This document shows, in pieces, positions 7,084 through 14,278 of a stretch of DNA of 15,854 bases (positions are counted from its first letter, which is position 1; each line of letters opens with the position of its first letter). Source of the stretch: Bordetella parapertussis (GTDB lineage: Bacteria > Cyanobacteriota > Cyanobacteriia > PCC-6307 > Cyanobiaceae). A program made the translations under genes and the position numbers. The stretch spans positions 1 to 15,854 of the forward strand of contig CALPMR020000034.1 of assembly GCA_943324725.2 (NCBI GenBank), given 5' to 3'. The notes beneath the pieces were generated by a model. It was not told where the DNA came from and did not search any database. It worked only from the letters and a program-made list of their open reading frames with translations.

Positions 7084-8046
7084 ATGACAGCTCTCTGGCA
7101 GCGGCGGCCGGTCGGGATCGTGGGCCTGGGGTTGATCGGCGGCTCCCTCGGCCTCGATCTGCTGGCCAGGGGCGCGACGGTGCGGGCTCTGGTGCACCGC
7201 CAGGCCACGGCCGATCGGGCGCTGGAGCGGGGCCTGGCCTCGGCAGTGTCCACCGATCCTGAGCTGTTGCGCGATTGCGGCCTGGTGGTGTTGGCCCTGC
7301 CGCTGGATCTGCTGCTGGATCCGCCGCCGCAGCTGCTGGCCTCGCTGCCGCCGGGAGCGGTGATCACCGATGTCGGATCGGTGAAGGCCCCCGTGCTCCA
7401 GGCCTGGACAGCCCGGTTGGGGCCTGAGCGGGCCAGTCGTTTCGTGGCTTCCCATCCGATGGCGGGTACGGCCCGGGCCGGGGTGGAGGCCGGCCTGGCC
7501 GGGTTGTTCCGGGGGCGTCCCTGGGTGGCGACCCCGATCGAGGCCACGGATCCGTCGGCCCTGGCGGCGGTATCGATGCTGGCCGAGGCGGTGGGGGCCC
7601 GCTGGCTCACCTGTGGCGCCGCCGACCACGATCGGGCGGTGGCCCTGATCTCCCATCTGCCGGTGCTGGTCAGTGCGGCCTTGTTGCAGGCCGCCGATCG
7701 CGGCGGTGCCGTTGTGAGTGCCACTGGCCGTCCTGCCGCTGGTAGTGCTGGCGCTGTGGCAGCTGGCGAGCGGGCAGACGCGGCCCTGGATCCCGGGGTG
7801 TCCACGCTGTCCGCGCTGGTGCGAGGCCTCGCCTCCAGTGGCTTTGCCGACACCACCCGGGTCGGTGGCGGCAACCCGGAGCTCGGCACCCTGATGGCCC
7901 GGGGCAATCGGCAGCCGCTGCTGGCGGCCCTGGCCCAGTACCGCCAGGCCCTGGCCGAGCTCGAGCAGTTGGTGACCAGCGAATCCTGGCCTGATCTGCA
8001 GGCCGCCCTGGCCGAGGCGCAGCGGCTGCGTCCGGAGTTCCTCTGA
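7084..8046 (+). CDS. tyrA: Prephenate/arogenate dehydrogenase (TyrA)
   Basis: This 320-residue enzyme makes the oxidative decarboxylation step to tyrosine; cyanobacterial members generally use arogenate and NADP+. The N-terminal Rossmann motif is VGIVGLGLIGGS (10-21). The substrate-binding and catalytic segments are DVGSVKAPV (about 96-104), SHPMAGT (123-129) and ISHLPVLVSAAL (189-200, His 191), then SSGFADTTRVGGGNPELGTLMARGN split over 251-275. There is no ACT or chorismate mutase domain. A Gly/Ala-rich insertion (about 206-238) interrupts the helical domain just after the SHLP segment. The ATG at 7084 gives four residues before the Rossmann strand and was preferred over the longer open frame. 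It is convergent with crtD. Confidence 0.93.
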   Translation: MTALWQRRPVGIVGLGLIGGSLGLDLLARGATVRALVHRQATADRALERGLASAVSTDPELLRDCGLVVLALPLDLLLDPPPQLLASLPPGAVITDVGSVKAPVLQAWTARLGPERASRFVASHPMAGTARAGVEAGLAGLFRGRPWVATPIEATDPSALAAVSMLAEAVGARWLTCGAADHDRAVALISHLPVLVSAALLQAADRGGAVVSATGRPAAGSAGAVAAGERADAALDPGVSTLSALVRGLASSGFADTTRVGGGNPELGTLMARGNRQPLLAALAQYRQALAELEQLVTSESWPDLQAALAEAQRLRPEFL

Positions 8047-8134
8047 GGGCCGGGGCGTCCTTCTCCCGCAAGTCCGCTCCAATCTCGTCGCAATCCCTGT
8101 CCAGACCGCTCTCCGTTGCTGGAGCGCCCATGGC

Positions 8135-8155
8135 CGCCGCCGCTGCACGGCGGCG
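8135..8155. terminator. GC-rich hairpin between convergent tyrA and crtD
   Basis: CGCCGCCG (8135-8142) pairs with CGGCGGCG (8148-8155) around CTGCA, a perfect 8-base stem. It sits about 90 bases after tyrA and 55 bases after crtD (on the other strand), so it could end transcription from both sides. No T run follows on either strand, which weakens the call. Confidence 0.42.
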
Positions 8156-8209
8156 AGGGCCTTCGGTCGGTGCTTCGGTGGCTGGATCGCCTGCTTCGAG
8201 GCGGTGTGC

Positions 8210-9715
8210 TCAGGGCCGGTGGGCCGGGCTGCCGATGGTCAGCTCCTGCCCGTGGCGTTGCAGCAGCTGACGGCAGGCCATCAGGGCCGAGAGGCTGACG
8301 CCGGCGGTGCCCTCGCCGGGGTGGATCGAATCGCCGCACAGCCACAGCCCCGGGAGTGGCGTGCGGCTGGCCAGGCCGAAGGGCCCGAAGCGCAGCGGAT
8401 GCTGGCCCAGACCGCCCACCCAGCCCCAGGGCCTGCCGGTCCAGCCGGCGAAGCCCCGGGGCGTGGCCAGTTCCCGATGGATCCACGACTGTGATCGAAG
8501 CTGCAGCAGCTGGGCCAGGCCGGCCTGGATTCCGGCCATGGCGTTCTGTTTGCGGGCCTGATAGCTGGCCTCGTCGCCCTCGAACCAGGCCCGGGCCGGG
8601 GTGAACACACTGGCGATCACCGTGGCCTGCCCCGCCGGCGCCCGCCCATCGCCCTCCTGGCTGATCGAGACGAACAACGGACCCGGATCGCCCCAGTCGA
8701 GCTGCAGGTGGGAGGCGCATGCGGGCGGCAGCTGGCTGCGGGCGATGGCGCCGTAGAACACCAGGGCGCCGCTGGGTTCGGGCAGCTGCTCCAGGCGGCG
8801 GCGGTAGCCGCTGGGCAGCTGGTCCCCCAGCAGCTCCGGCAGGCTCTGGGGCGGCACGGTGACGACCACATCGCCGGCCTCGAGCACGAAGCCAGCGCGA
8901 CCGGGAGCCTCGCCGTGGACTGTCCAGCGCCCGGCTTCGCCGGCTGGTTCGAGCCGTGTCACCCGGTGGCGCAGCCGCAATCGCCCGCCCGCCTGGGCCA
9001 GGCCTTGCTCGAGGGCTTCGGCCAGCGCCTGCATCGAGCCCTGCAGATGCCACAGGCCCAGGGGCTCCTGCACCATCGAGAGCACGGTGGCGCCATAGAG
9101 AGCCGCCGTGCGCTGCGCCGGTTCCTGGGAGTAGAGCCTGAGCTGCAGATCGAGGAAGCGCCGCAGGCGGCGGTCGCTGCCGCAACCGCAGAGGTTCTGC
9201 AGATCGGCGATGCTGGCCGTCGTCAGCAGGCCGCTGAGCAGGTTGCCGCCGCCGAGGGCGCCCAGCAGCTGCCCCAGATCCCAGAGGCTTCGCGGCGGCA
9301 GCACCGGCTCCCGGGCGGCGAAGGCCCAGTTGGCCTGGTGGATCGCCTCACACAGGCGCCAGAAGCGCTCGCTGCCGGGAAATTGGCATTGGCGTTCCTG
9401 GCGCCAGCGCTCGGGAGCGCGCAGGATGCGCACCGGCGCCCTGCCGTCGCCCAGATCGACCACACAGCCGGGATCCAGGGGCTCGGCCGCCGGTGGCGTC
9501 ACGTTCAGATGCTCGAACAGCCGCTGATGAATGCCGCCGGCCTCCAGTCCCGCCACCTGGGTGGCCCCGACATCGAAGACATAGGGGCCGCGGCGGAAGG
9601 TGCCGGCACAGCCACCGCTCTGGTGGTGGGCCTCCAGCAGCTCCACCTGCAGCCCTGCCCTGGCGAGCAGGCCGGCGGCCGTCAATCCGGCGATGCCGGC
9701 GCCGACGACGACCAC
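8210..9715 (-). CDS. crtD: CrtD-type C-3',4' carotenoid desaturase (FAD-dependent)
   Basis: About 501 residues from the GTG used here (9713-9715). It opens with the FAD-binding Rossmann motif VVVGAGIAGLTAAGLLARAG, continues with the phytoene-desaturase-type segment SGGCAGTFRRGPYVFDVGATQ, and ends with a second FAD contact, GLWLCGDSIHPGEGTAGVSLSAL. Segments such as SQEPAQRTAALYGATVL and LGLWHLQGSMQALAEAL look like cyanobacterial CrtD, which introduces the C-3',4' double bond during myxol-type carotenoid synthesis. CrtH or a related desaturase is the alternative. The start is uncertain: this GTG removes the usual few residues before the first strand. An ATT at 9787 adds 24 residues and an ATG at 9908-9910 adds 65, mostly Pro/Ala-rich. 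It is probably membrane-associated through its lipid substrate, with no signal peptide seen. Confidence 0.82.
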   Translation of the reverse strand: MVVVGAGIAGLTAAGLLARAGLQVELLEAHHQSGGCAGTFRRGPYVFDVGATQVAGLEAGGIHQRLFEHLNVTPPAAEPLDPGCVVDLGDGRAPVRILRAPERWRQERQCQFPGSERFWRLCEAIHQANWAFAAREPVLPPRSLWDLGQLLGALGGGNLLSGLLTTASIADLQNLCGCGSDRRLRRFLDLQLRLYSQEPAQRTAALYGATVLSMVQEPLGLWHLQGSMQALAEALEQGLAQAGGRLRLRHRVTRLEPAGEAGRWTVHGEAPGRAGFVLEAGDVVVTVPPQSLPELLGDQLPSGYRRRLEQLPEPSGALVFYGAIARSQLPPACASHLQLDWGDPGPLFVSISQEGDGRAPAGQATVIASVFTPARAWFEGDEASYQARKQNAMAGIQAGLAQLLQLRSQSWIHRELATPRGFAGWTGRPWGWVGGLGQHPLRFGPFGLASRTPLPGLWLCGDSIHPGEGTAGVSLSALMACRQLLQRHGQELTIGSPAHRP

Positions 9716-9908
9716 ATCGCAGCTGGGGCTGGCCTGGTGGCCGGGGCGGGGAGCGGGCGCTGGCGCCGCGGGCGGATCGGCTGAAATGGCGGGCCAGAAT
9801 CTGGAGCCGACCCTAGGGAGCTCCGGTCTGGAGCCGGGGTTGGCCAGCGGGGCGGCCCCGGGCTCCCCTCGGGGCGCGAGGCTGGATGGCGGTTTGCGTT
9901 CCTGCTGC

Positions 9909-10838
9909 ATGGGGCGTTCCGGCTCCGAGTCCCTGGCCCCCTGGCTGGCCGAACGCCTGGGGGTGACGCTGCAGGCCCAGCGGCCCGTCGCCGGCGGCGA
10001 CATCCACAGCGCCTGGTGCCTGGAGCTGGCCGATGGTGGCCGCCTGTTCGCCAAGACCAACCGCTCTGCAGCCTTGCCGCTGCTGGAGGCCGAGGCCGAT
10101 GGCCTGGCGGCCCTGGCGGCGGCGGCCGATCCGCAGCGGCTGTCGGTGCCTTCGCCCCTGGCCCTGGGGCTGGTGGCGGGGCAGGCCGTGTTGGTGCTGC
10201 CCTGGCTGGAGCTGGGCTCCGGGGTCCAGGGCGCCGCCGGCTGGCGCACCCTTGGATCCGCCCTGGCCGGCCTGCACCGCCGCAGCCTGGAGCAACCCTG
10301 CGCGCCTGGGGATCGTGTGGATGGAGCCTTCGGCTGGCACCGGGACAATGGCATCGGTGCCACGCCCCAGCTGAACGGCTGGCTGCCGGACTGGGGAACC
10401 TTTTTCGTGGAGCGGCGGCTGGCGCCCCAGCTGGAGCTCCTGGCCCGCAGCTCCGGCGATTTGCGCGGGGCCGGGGAGCTGCTGGAACGCCTGCCGAGCT
10501 GGCTGCAGCCGCACCGGCCTGAGGCCTGCCTGGTGCACGGCGATCTCTGGAGCGGCAACGCCGGCCTGGAGTCTTCGGGCCGCGGTGCCCTGTTCGATCC
10601 CTCGGTGCACCGGGCGGATCGGGAGGTGGATCTGGCAATGGCCCGCCTGTTCGGCGGCTTCCCGGAGGCGTTCTTCGCCGCCTATGAGCAGGTGTGGCCG
10701 CTGCCGGCTGGCCATCAGCAGCGGCGGCCTCTGTACAACCTCTATCACCTGCTCAACCACGCCAATCTGTTCGGCGGCGGCTATCGGCAGCAGGCTCAGC
10801 ACCAGATCGAGGCCCTGTTGAATCAGGTCTCAGCCTGA
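9909..10838 (+). CDS. Fructosamine kinase family protein
   Basis: The product has 309 residues. It belongs to the fructosamine-3-kinase (FN3K) branch of the protein-kinase-like fold, whose members phosphorylate sugar adducts on proteins or amines so that they fall off (deglycation). Visible motifs are the Gly-rich loop VAGGDIHSAW (27-36), the ATP-binding lysine in LFAKTN (Lys 49), the catalytic HGDLWSGN (210-217), and FDPSVHRADREVDLAMARLFGGF split over 229-251, where the metal-binding Asp begins the motif. The start at 9909 fits family N-termini; an in-frame ATG at 9786 would add 41 residues. The start codon overlaps, on the opposite strand, an upstream ATG candidate of crtD within the palindrome CATG. 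The physiological target is unknown. Confidence 0.87.
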   Translation: MGRSGSESLAPWLAERLGVTLQAQRPVAGGDIHSAWCLELADGGRLFAKTNRSAALPLLEAEADGLAALAAAADPQRLSVPSPLALGLVAGQAVLVLPWLELGSGVQGAAGWRTLGSALAGLHRRSLEQPCAPGDRVDGAFGWHRDNGIGATPQLNGWLPDWGTFFVERRLAPQLELLARSSGDLRGAGELLERLPSWLQPHRPEACLVHGDLWSGNAGLESSGRGALFDPSVHRADREVDLAMARLFGGFPEAFFAAYEQVWPLPAGHQQRRPLYNLYHLLNHANLFGGGYRQQAQHQIEALLNQVSA

Positions 10839-11180
10839 CTGGAGCGGGTCATGCCATCTTTTGCATGCCGAAACAAGCCATTCAGGCAAGATGTTGGTCT
10901 CGCCATCCCATGGCGCGCTCATGATTGGCCGAGCCGATTGATTCCCGTCGATTCAGCTGGACTGGCAGGCTCTGAATGGCTCCAGTCCATGTGCTGCCGG
11001 TAGGCCGGATTCCGGTCCATGAAGAGCTTCGCCCGTTGCGGGCTGGGTATGCATTCGCTCGCCGCCCTCCGCCAGGTCGGAGCCAGGATGGCCGAAGGCC
11101 GCACGACGATCGACAAGAGGTCAGCCCGCCGAACCATCAAGGCGCCAGCCAGAAACGTTCGCCAAAAACAAGGGTCCAAC
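10839..11180. other. Non-coding gap after the FN3K-family gene, with a large inverted repeat
   Basis: No gene I can support. TCAGG (10823-10827)/CCTGA (10834-10838) forms a hairpin ending on the FN3K stop, and CATGC (10850-10854)/GCATG (10863-10867) follows with a TTTT inside its loop. The main structure is CAGC-TGGACTGG (10954-10965) pairing with CCAGTCCA-tgt-GCTG (10982-10996), a 12-pair stem with a 3-base bulge and a 16-base loop. A minus-strand open frame of 33 residues (10919-11020, MDRNPAYRQHMDWSHSEP...) covers the same bases but is unsupported. Confidence 0.55.
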
Positions 11181-11207
11181 AAAAAGCCCGCCTCATTGGG
11201 CGGGCTT
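11181..11207 (-). terminator. Strong intrinsic terminator of the CAAD gene
   Basis: AAGCCCGCC (11184-11192) and GGCGGGCTT (11199-11207) form a perfect 9-base stem. On the minus strand the stem is followed by a run of Ts (complement of AAAAA at 11181-11185), the textbook layout, about 40 bases after the CAAD stop codon. On the plus strand only two Ts follow, so it would act mainly for the minus-strand gene. Confidence 0.92.
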
Positions 11208-11248
11208 GAAGGAAGGCCTGAAGTGCAGGCTGGAGGTGCTCAGGCAGC

Positions 11249-11659
11249 TCAGCCCAGGTATTCCTTGCGCAGACCCTGAACCTTCTCGATCACGGCGTTG
11301 CGCTTCTCGCCGGTGGTGAGATTGTCCCAGCTCCACTTGCCCACAATGACAAGACCGAGCAACTCCAGCAGGCCCGGAATGATCGGCAGCAGATTGATCG
11401 TGTCGAGCACTCCTTTGATCAGGATCTGGGCGACGATCACCGCCAGGATGATGCCGGAAGCCCGGCCGATCTTGCCCATCTGGGCCCAGTCCACCTTGTC
11501 GAGGGTCTCGTTGACCTTGCTGATGACCTCGCCGTAGCGCTCGCTGAAATCAAAGCCCCCTTCGCTCTGGCCGCTGGAGGCCGGACCGTTTGAAGCCGTG
11601 GCGCCTTCCGCGCTCCCCATGACCTCGGCGGTGGTGTCACTGGTGGTGGTGTCACTCAT
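11249..11659 (-). CDS. CAAD domain (CURT1-like) membrane protein
   Basis: This 136-residue protein has a hydrophilic Ser/Thr/Gly-rich N-terminus (1-36), an amphipathic segment FDFSERYGEVISKVNETLDKV (split at about 36-56), two closely spaced membrane helices (about 66-84 and 90-108), and a C-terminal helix WSWDNLTTGEKRNAVIEKVQGL (split at about 109-130). This is the CAAD domain, which occurs in CURT1 thylakoid-curvature proteins and as an appendage of some cyanobacterial aminoacyl-tRNA synthetases. A role in thylakoid membrane shape is therefore likely but inferred. The ATG at 11657-11659 was preferred over a GTG at 11669-11671 that would add four residues. It is divergent from the JAMM gene, with 43 bases between starts. 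Confidence 0.88.
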   Translation of the reverse strand: MSDTTTSDTTAEVMGSAEGATASNGPASSGQSEGGFDFSERYGEVISKVNETLDKVDWAQMGKIGRASGIILAVIVAQILIKGVLDTINLLPIIPGLLELLGLVIVGKWSWDNLTTGEKRNAVIEKVQGLRKEYLG

Positions 11660-11702
11660 GGAGGGGAGCACTCGCGCACGGTTTGGCCGGTAACTTACTG
11701 CT

Positions 11703-12239
11703 GTGGACCCGCACTCGCCAGGGGAGGTCCGGATCAGTCGGCGGGCGCTGACGGTTCTGCAGGCCGATCTGAGCCGTGCTCAGCCGCTGGAGGGGTGCGT
11801 GCTGCTGCTGGGGCTGCGGGATGGCCCGATCTGGAGGATCCGGCGCATCTGGCCCTGTCGCAACATCTGGGAGCCGGTCGTCGAGCGCGCTCAGCGGTTC
11901 GCGATCGATCCCCGCGAGCAACTGCTGGCCCAGCGCTGGGCTCGGGAGCGCGGCTGGCAGGTGCTGGGTTCGGCCCACAGCCATCCGGCCAGCCAGCCCG
12001 TGCCCTCGCGCATCGATCGTCTGCTGGCCTTCACTCCCACCCTGATGCTGATCCTGGGGCGCGCCGATCCCGTCAGGGCGATCGAGCCGATCGCGGTCGC
12101 GACAGCTGTTGGCGTGGTGCCGCCCAGGCAGGCTGCGTGGGCCTCCGGGGCTGAGTGGACACTGGCAGCCTGGTGGCTGGAGGCAGAAGCGCAGGCCCCG
12201 GGTCCCTGCCGGCCTCTGGCGTGGAGAATGGAGACTTGA
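11703..12239 (+). CDS. JAMM/MPN (Mov34/PAD-1, M67) metalloprotease
   Basis: About 178 residues. The zinc-binding JAMM signature is exact: HSHPASQPVPSRID (92-105), that is H-x-H-(x)7-S-x-x-D, with the upstream catalytic Glu in LEGCVLLLGL (Glu 30). JAMM proteases cut isopeptide or peptide bonds after ubiquitin-like folds. Bacterial stand-alone members release sulfur-carrier proteins (MoaD/ThiS type) from C-terminal extensions or conjugates. The next gene, 49 bases downstream on the same strand, is a MoeB-type E1 enzyme with rhodanese, which supports this role by context. The start is a GTG at 11703 because no in-frame ATG precedes the conserved region; no Shine-Dalgarno sequence is evident. The carrier substrate is not in the window. 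Confidence 0.88.
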   Translation: MDPHSPGEVRISRRALTVLQADLSRAQPLEGCVLLLGLRDGPIWRIRRIWPCRNIWEPVVERAQRFAIDPREQLLAQRWARERGWQVLGSAHSHPASQPVPSRIDRLLAFTPTLMLILGRADPVRAIEPIAVATAVGVVPPRQAAWASGAEWTLAAWWLEAEAQAPGPCRPLAWRMET

Positions 12240-12288
12240 GCCGTGGGCAGATGTTCTGCCGCGGCGGTGGTCCGCGTCTTCTCAAGCC

Positions 12289-13461
12289 ATGCTTCCTCCC
12301 GACACCAGCGGTGTTCAGCTCAGCCCCGATGAGGTGGCCCGCTTCTCGCGCCATCTGATCCTGCCGGAGGTGGGCATGGAGGGGCAGAAACGCCTGAAGG
12401 CGGCCTCGGTGCTCTGTGTGGGCACCGGTGGCCTGGGATCGCCGCTGCTGCTCTATCTCGCCGCTGCCGGGGTCGGGCGCCTGGGCATCGTCGATTTCGA
12501 TGTGGTGGACCACAGCAATTTGCAGCGCCAGGTGATCCACGGCACCAGCTGGGTCGGCAAACCCAAGATCGAATCGGCCAAGGCCCGCATCCTGGAGATC
12601 AATCCCCACTGCCAGGTGGATCTCTATGAAACGGCGCTGACCAGCGAGAACGCTCTGGAGATCATCGCCGGCTACGACCTGGTCTGCGACGGCACCGACA
12701 ACTTCCCCACCCGCTATCTGGTCAATGACGCCTGTGTGCTGTTGGGCAAGCCCAATGTGTACGGCTCGATCTTCCGCTTTGAAGGTCAGGCCACGGTGTT
12801 CAACCTCGATGCCGAAAGCCCCAATTACCGCGATCTCTTCCCCGAGCCGCCACCGCCGGGCATGGTGCCCTCCTGCGCCGAAGGCGGGGTGGTGGGGGTG
12901 CTGCCCGGCATCATCGGTGTGATTCAGGCCACCGAGGCGCTGAAGATCATCACCGGCATCGGCACCACCTTGAGTGGTCGTCTGCTGCTGTTTGATGCCC
13001 TGCAGATGAAGTTCCGGGAGCTGAAGCTGCGGCCCAGTGCGGAGCGCCCCGTGATCGAGAAGCTGATTGATTATCAGGAGTTCTGTGGAGTCGGTGGCAC
13101 CGCTCCCGGTCAGGAGGAGGCAGGCGCCGTGATCAGCATCAGCGTCAAGGAGTTGCAGGTGTTGCTGGCCGGAGATGTCAGCGGCCTGGTGCTGGTCGAT
13201 GTCCGCAATCCGCCCGAGGCCCAGATCGCCACCATCCCCGGGGCCCTGCTGATCCCCCTGGATCGGATCGAGAGCGGTGAGGCGGTGGAGGAGGTGCGCC
13301 GGCTGGCCGAGGGCAAGACCCTCTACGTCCACTGCAAGATGGGCGGGCGCTCCGCCAAGGCCCTGATCGCCCTGGCGCGACATGGCATCGAGGGGGTGAA
13401 TGTGGCCGGTGGCATCAACGCCTGGAGCCAGGAGGTCGATCCCTCCGTGCCCCTGTACTGA
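12289..13461 (+). CDS. moeB: MoeB/ThiF-type E1-like adenylyltransferase with C-terminal rhodanese domain
   Basis: This is a 390-residue two-domain enzyme. The E1-like half (about 1-265) has the ATP-binding GTGGLG (45-50), VDFDVVDHSNLQRQ (68-81), DGTDNFPTRY (134-143) and PSCAEGGVVGVLPGI (194-208, possible thiol Cys 196). The rhodanese half (about 283-388) has LVLVDVRNPPEA and the active loop HCKMGGRS (348-355, Cys 349). Together they adenylate the C-terminal glycine of a small sulfur carrier and then deliver persulfide sulfur, as in MOCS3/Uba4, for molybdopterin, thiamine or tRNA thiolation. The paired CxxC zinc ligands of E. coli MoeB are not present: the first site reads NYRDL and the second QEFCGV. 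It is clustered with the JAMM gene upstream and the channel gene four bases downstream. Confidence 0.93.
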   Translation: MLPPDTSGVQLSPDEVARFSRHLILPEVGMEGQKRLKAASVLCVGTGGLGSPLLLYLAAAGVGRLGIVDFDVVDHSNLQRQVIHGTSWVGKPKIESAKARILEINPHCQVDLYETALTSENALEIIAGYDLVCDGTDNFPTRYLVNDACVLLGKPNVYGSIFRFEGQATVFNLDAESPNYRDLFPEPPPPGMVPSCAEGGVVGVLPGIIGVIQATEALKIITGIGTTLSGRLLLFDALQMKFRELKLRPSAERPVIEKLIDYQEFCGVGGTAPGQEEAGAVISISVKELQVLLAGDVSGLVLVDVRNPPEAQIATIPGALLIPLDRIESGEAVEEVRRLAEGKTLYVHCKMGGRSAKALIALARHGIEGVNVAGGINAWSQEVDPSVPLY

Positions 13462-13465
13462 GCCG

Positions 13466-14278
13466 GTGACGCCCCCGATCGGCCTGCTGCAGCGGCCATC
13501 GTTGACTCGGGAGCGGCTGGGGAGGCTGGAGCGTCAGTTCCTGCCCCTGCTGATTACCGTCTTGGTGCCGATCATGCTGTTGCCGCAGACGGCGACGGGT
13601 CATCGCTCTGGTAACGCTCTCTTGGCCGGCTTGATCTCGGCCTTGATCGTGCAGTCGATCCGCACCGTGGGTCTGGCCGGTGCCAAGGTCGGTCTCGTCT
13701 GGCGTCGGCGGGTCTATTCCTGGTTCGGTTGGCTGGTGCTTGCCTCGCTGTGGATTCCGGTGCTGCGGGGCAGTTGGCAGCAGCCGGCGATCAAGGCCGC
13801 CGTGATGAGTGGCCTCTCGCTGTTCTTTCTGTTCACCTCGGTGGGGCTGATACGGATACTGGCCCGGGTGCCGCGGGTCAATGCCCAGGTGATGGCCGGG
13901 GCCGCTGCGGGCTATCTGCTGCTGGGGTTCACCGGCGGGGTGCTGGCCACCGCGACGGAGGTGTACAAACCTGGCAGCTTTCTGATGGGCCATCTGGTTC
14001 ATCAGCAGCTGCTGCTGGATCGGCTCACCTATTACAGCTTCGTCACGATCGCCGGCCTGGGCTATGGCGATGTCGTGCCTGGCAATGCCATCGGCGAGCG
14101 CTTCGCGATTCTGCTGAGTGTGTCCAGTACTCTGTATGTTGCCCTGTTGGTGGGCCTGCTACTCGGGCGCTTCATCGCCTCCCAGGAGGTGCTGATTCTG
14201 GAGGAAGATAATATTTTAAAAGGTGTGAATTCGGCATCCAGCGGCGATGGTGATGATCAAACTCCAACGCCTCAGTAA
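13466..14278 (+). CDS. Potassium-channel-like membrane protein
   Basis: About 270 residues with roughly six hydrophobic segments (about 25-42, 47-66, 85-101, 112-131, 143-163, 212-234) and one pore region, LTYYSFVTIAGLGYGDVVPGN (split at about 187-207). TIAGLGYGD resembles the potassium selectivity filter TxGYGD with extra residues before GYGD, as in many two-helix bacterial channels. A Lys/Arg-rich loop lies at about 74-82, and the tail after LILEED is hydrophilic. The substrate is inferred as K+. The GTG at 13466 lies four bases after the moeB stop, which suggests translational coupling; a TTG at 13502 is an alternative. Its last 7 bases overlap the end of the convergent CobO gene. An AT-rich patch, unusual here, encodes DNILKG (about 14207-14224). 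Confidence 0.8.
   Translation: MTPPIGLLQRPSLTRERLGRLERQFLPLLITVLVPIMLLPQTATGHRSGNALLAGLISALIVQSIRTVGLAGAKVGLVWRRRVYSWFGWLVLASLWIPVLRGSWQQPAIKAAVMSGLSLFFLFTSVGLIRILARVPRVNAQVMAGAAAGYLLLGFTGGVLATATEVYKPGSFLMGHLVHQQLLLDRLTYYSFVTIAGLGYGDVVPGNAIGERFAILLSVSSTLYVALLVGLLLGRFIASQEVLILEEDNILKGVNSASSGDGDDQTPTPQ

Noticed and set aside
7041..9185. Long minus-strand open frame joined upstream of the DinG-like protein
   Set aside because: It runs antisense to all of tyrA and then through the crtD region in another frame. Its translation is Arg/Ser/Ala/Pro-rich low-complexity sequence typical of GC-rich shadow frames.
8708..9784. 358-residue plus-strand open frame opposite crtD
   Set aside because: It is a Gln/Ala/Gly-rich shadow of the CrtD coding sequence.
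10919..11020. 33-residue minus-strand open frame (MDRNPAYRQHMDWS...)
   Set aside because: It is tempting because the start reads like a protein, but there is no Shine-Dalgarno sequence or known family, and the inverted repeat at 10954-10996 explains part of the sequence. Left out as a gene.
12073..13383. 436-residue minus-strand open frame opposite moeB
   Set aside because: It is Gly/His/Gln/Asp-rich with no recognisable motif, and lies exactly opposite a strongly conserved gene.
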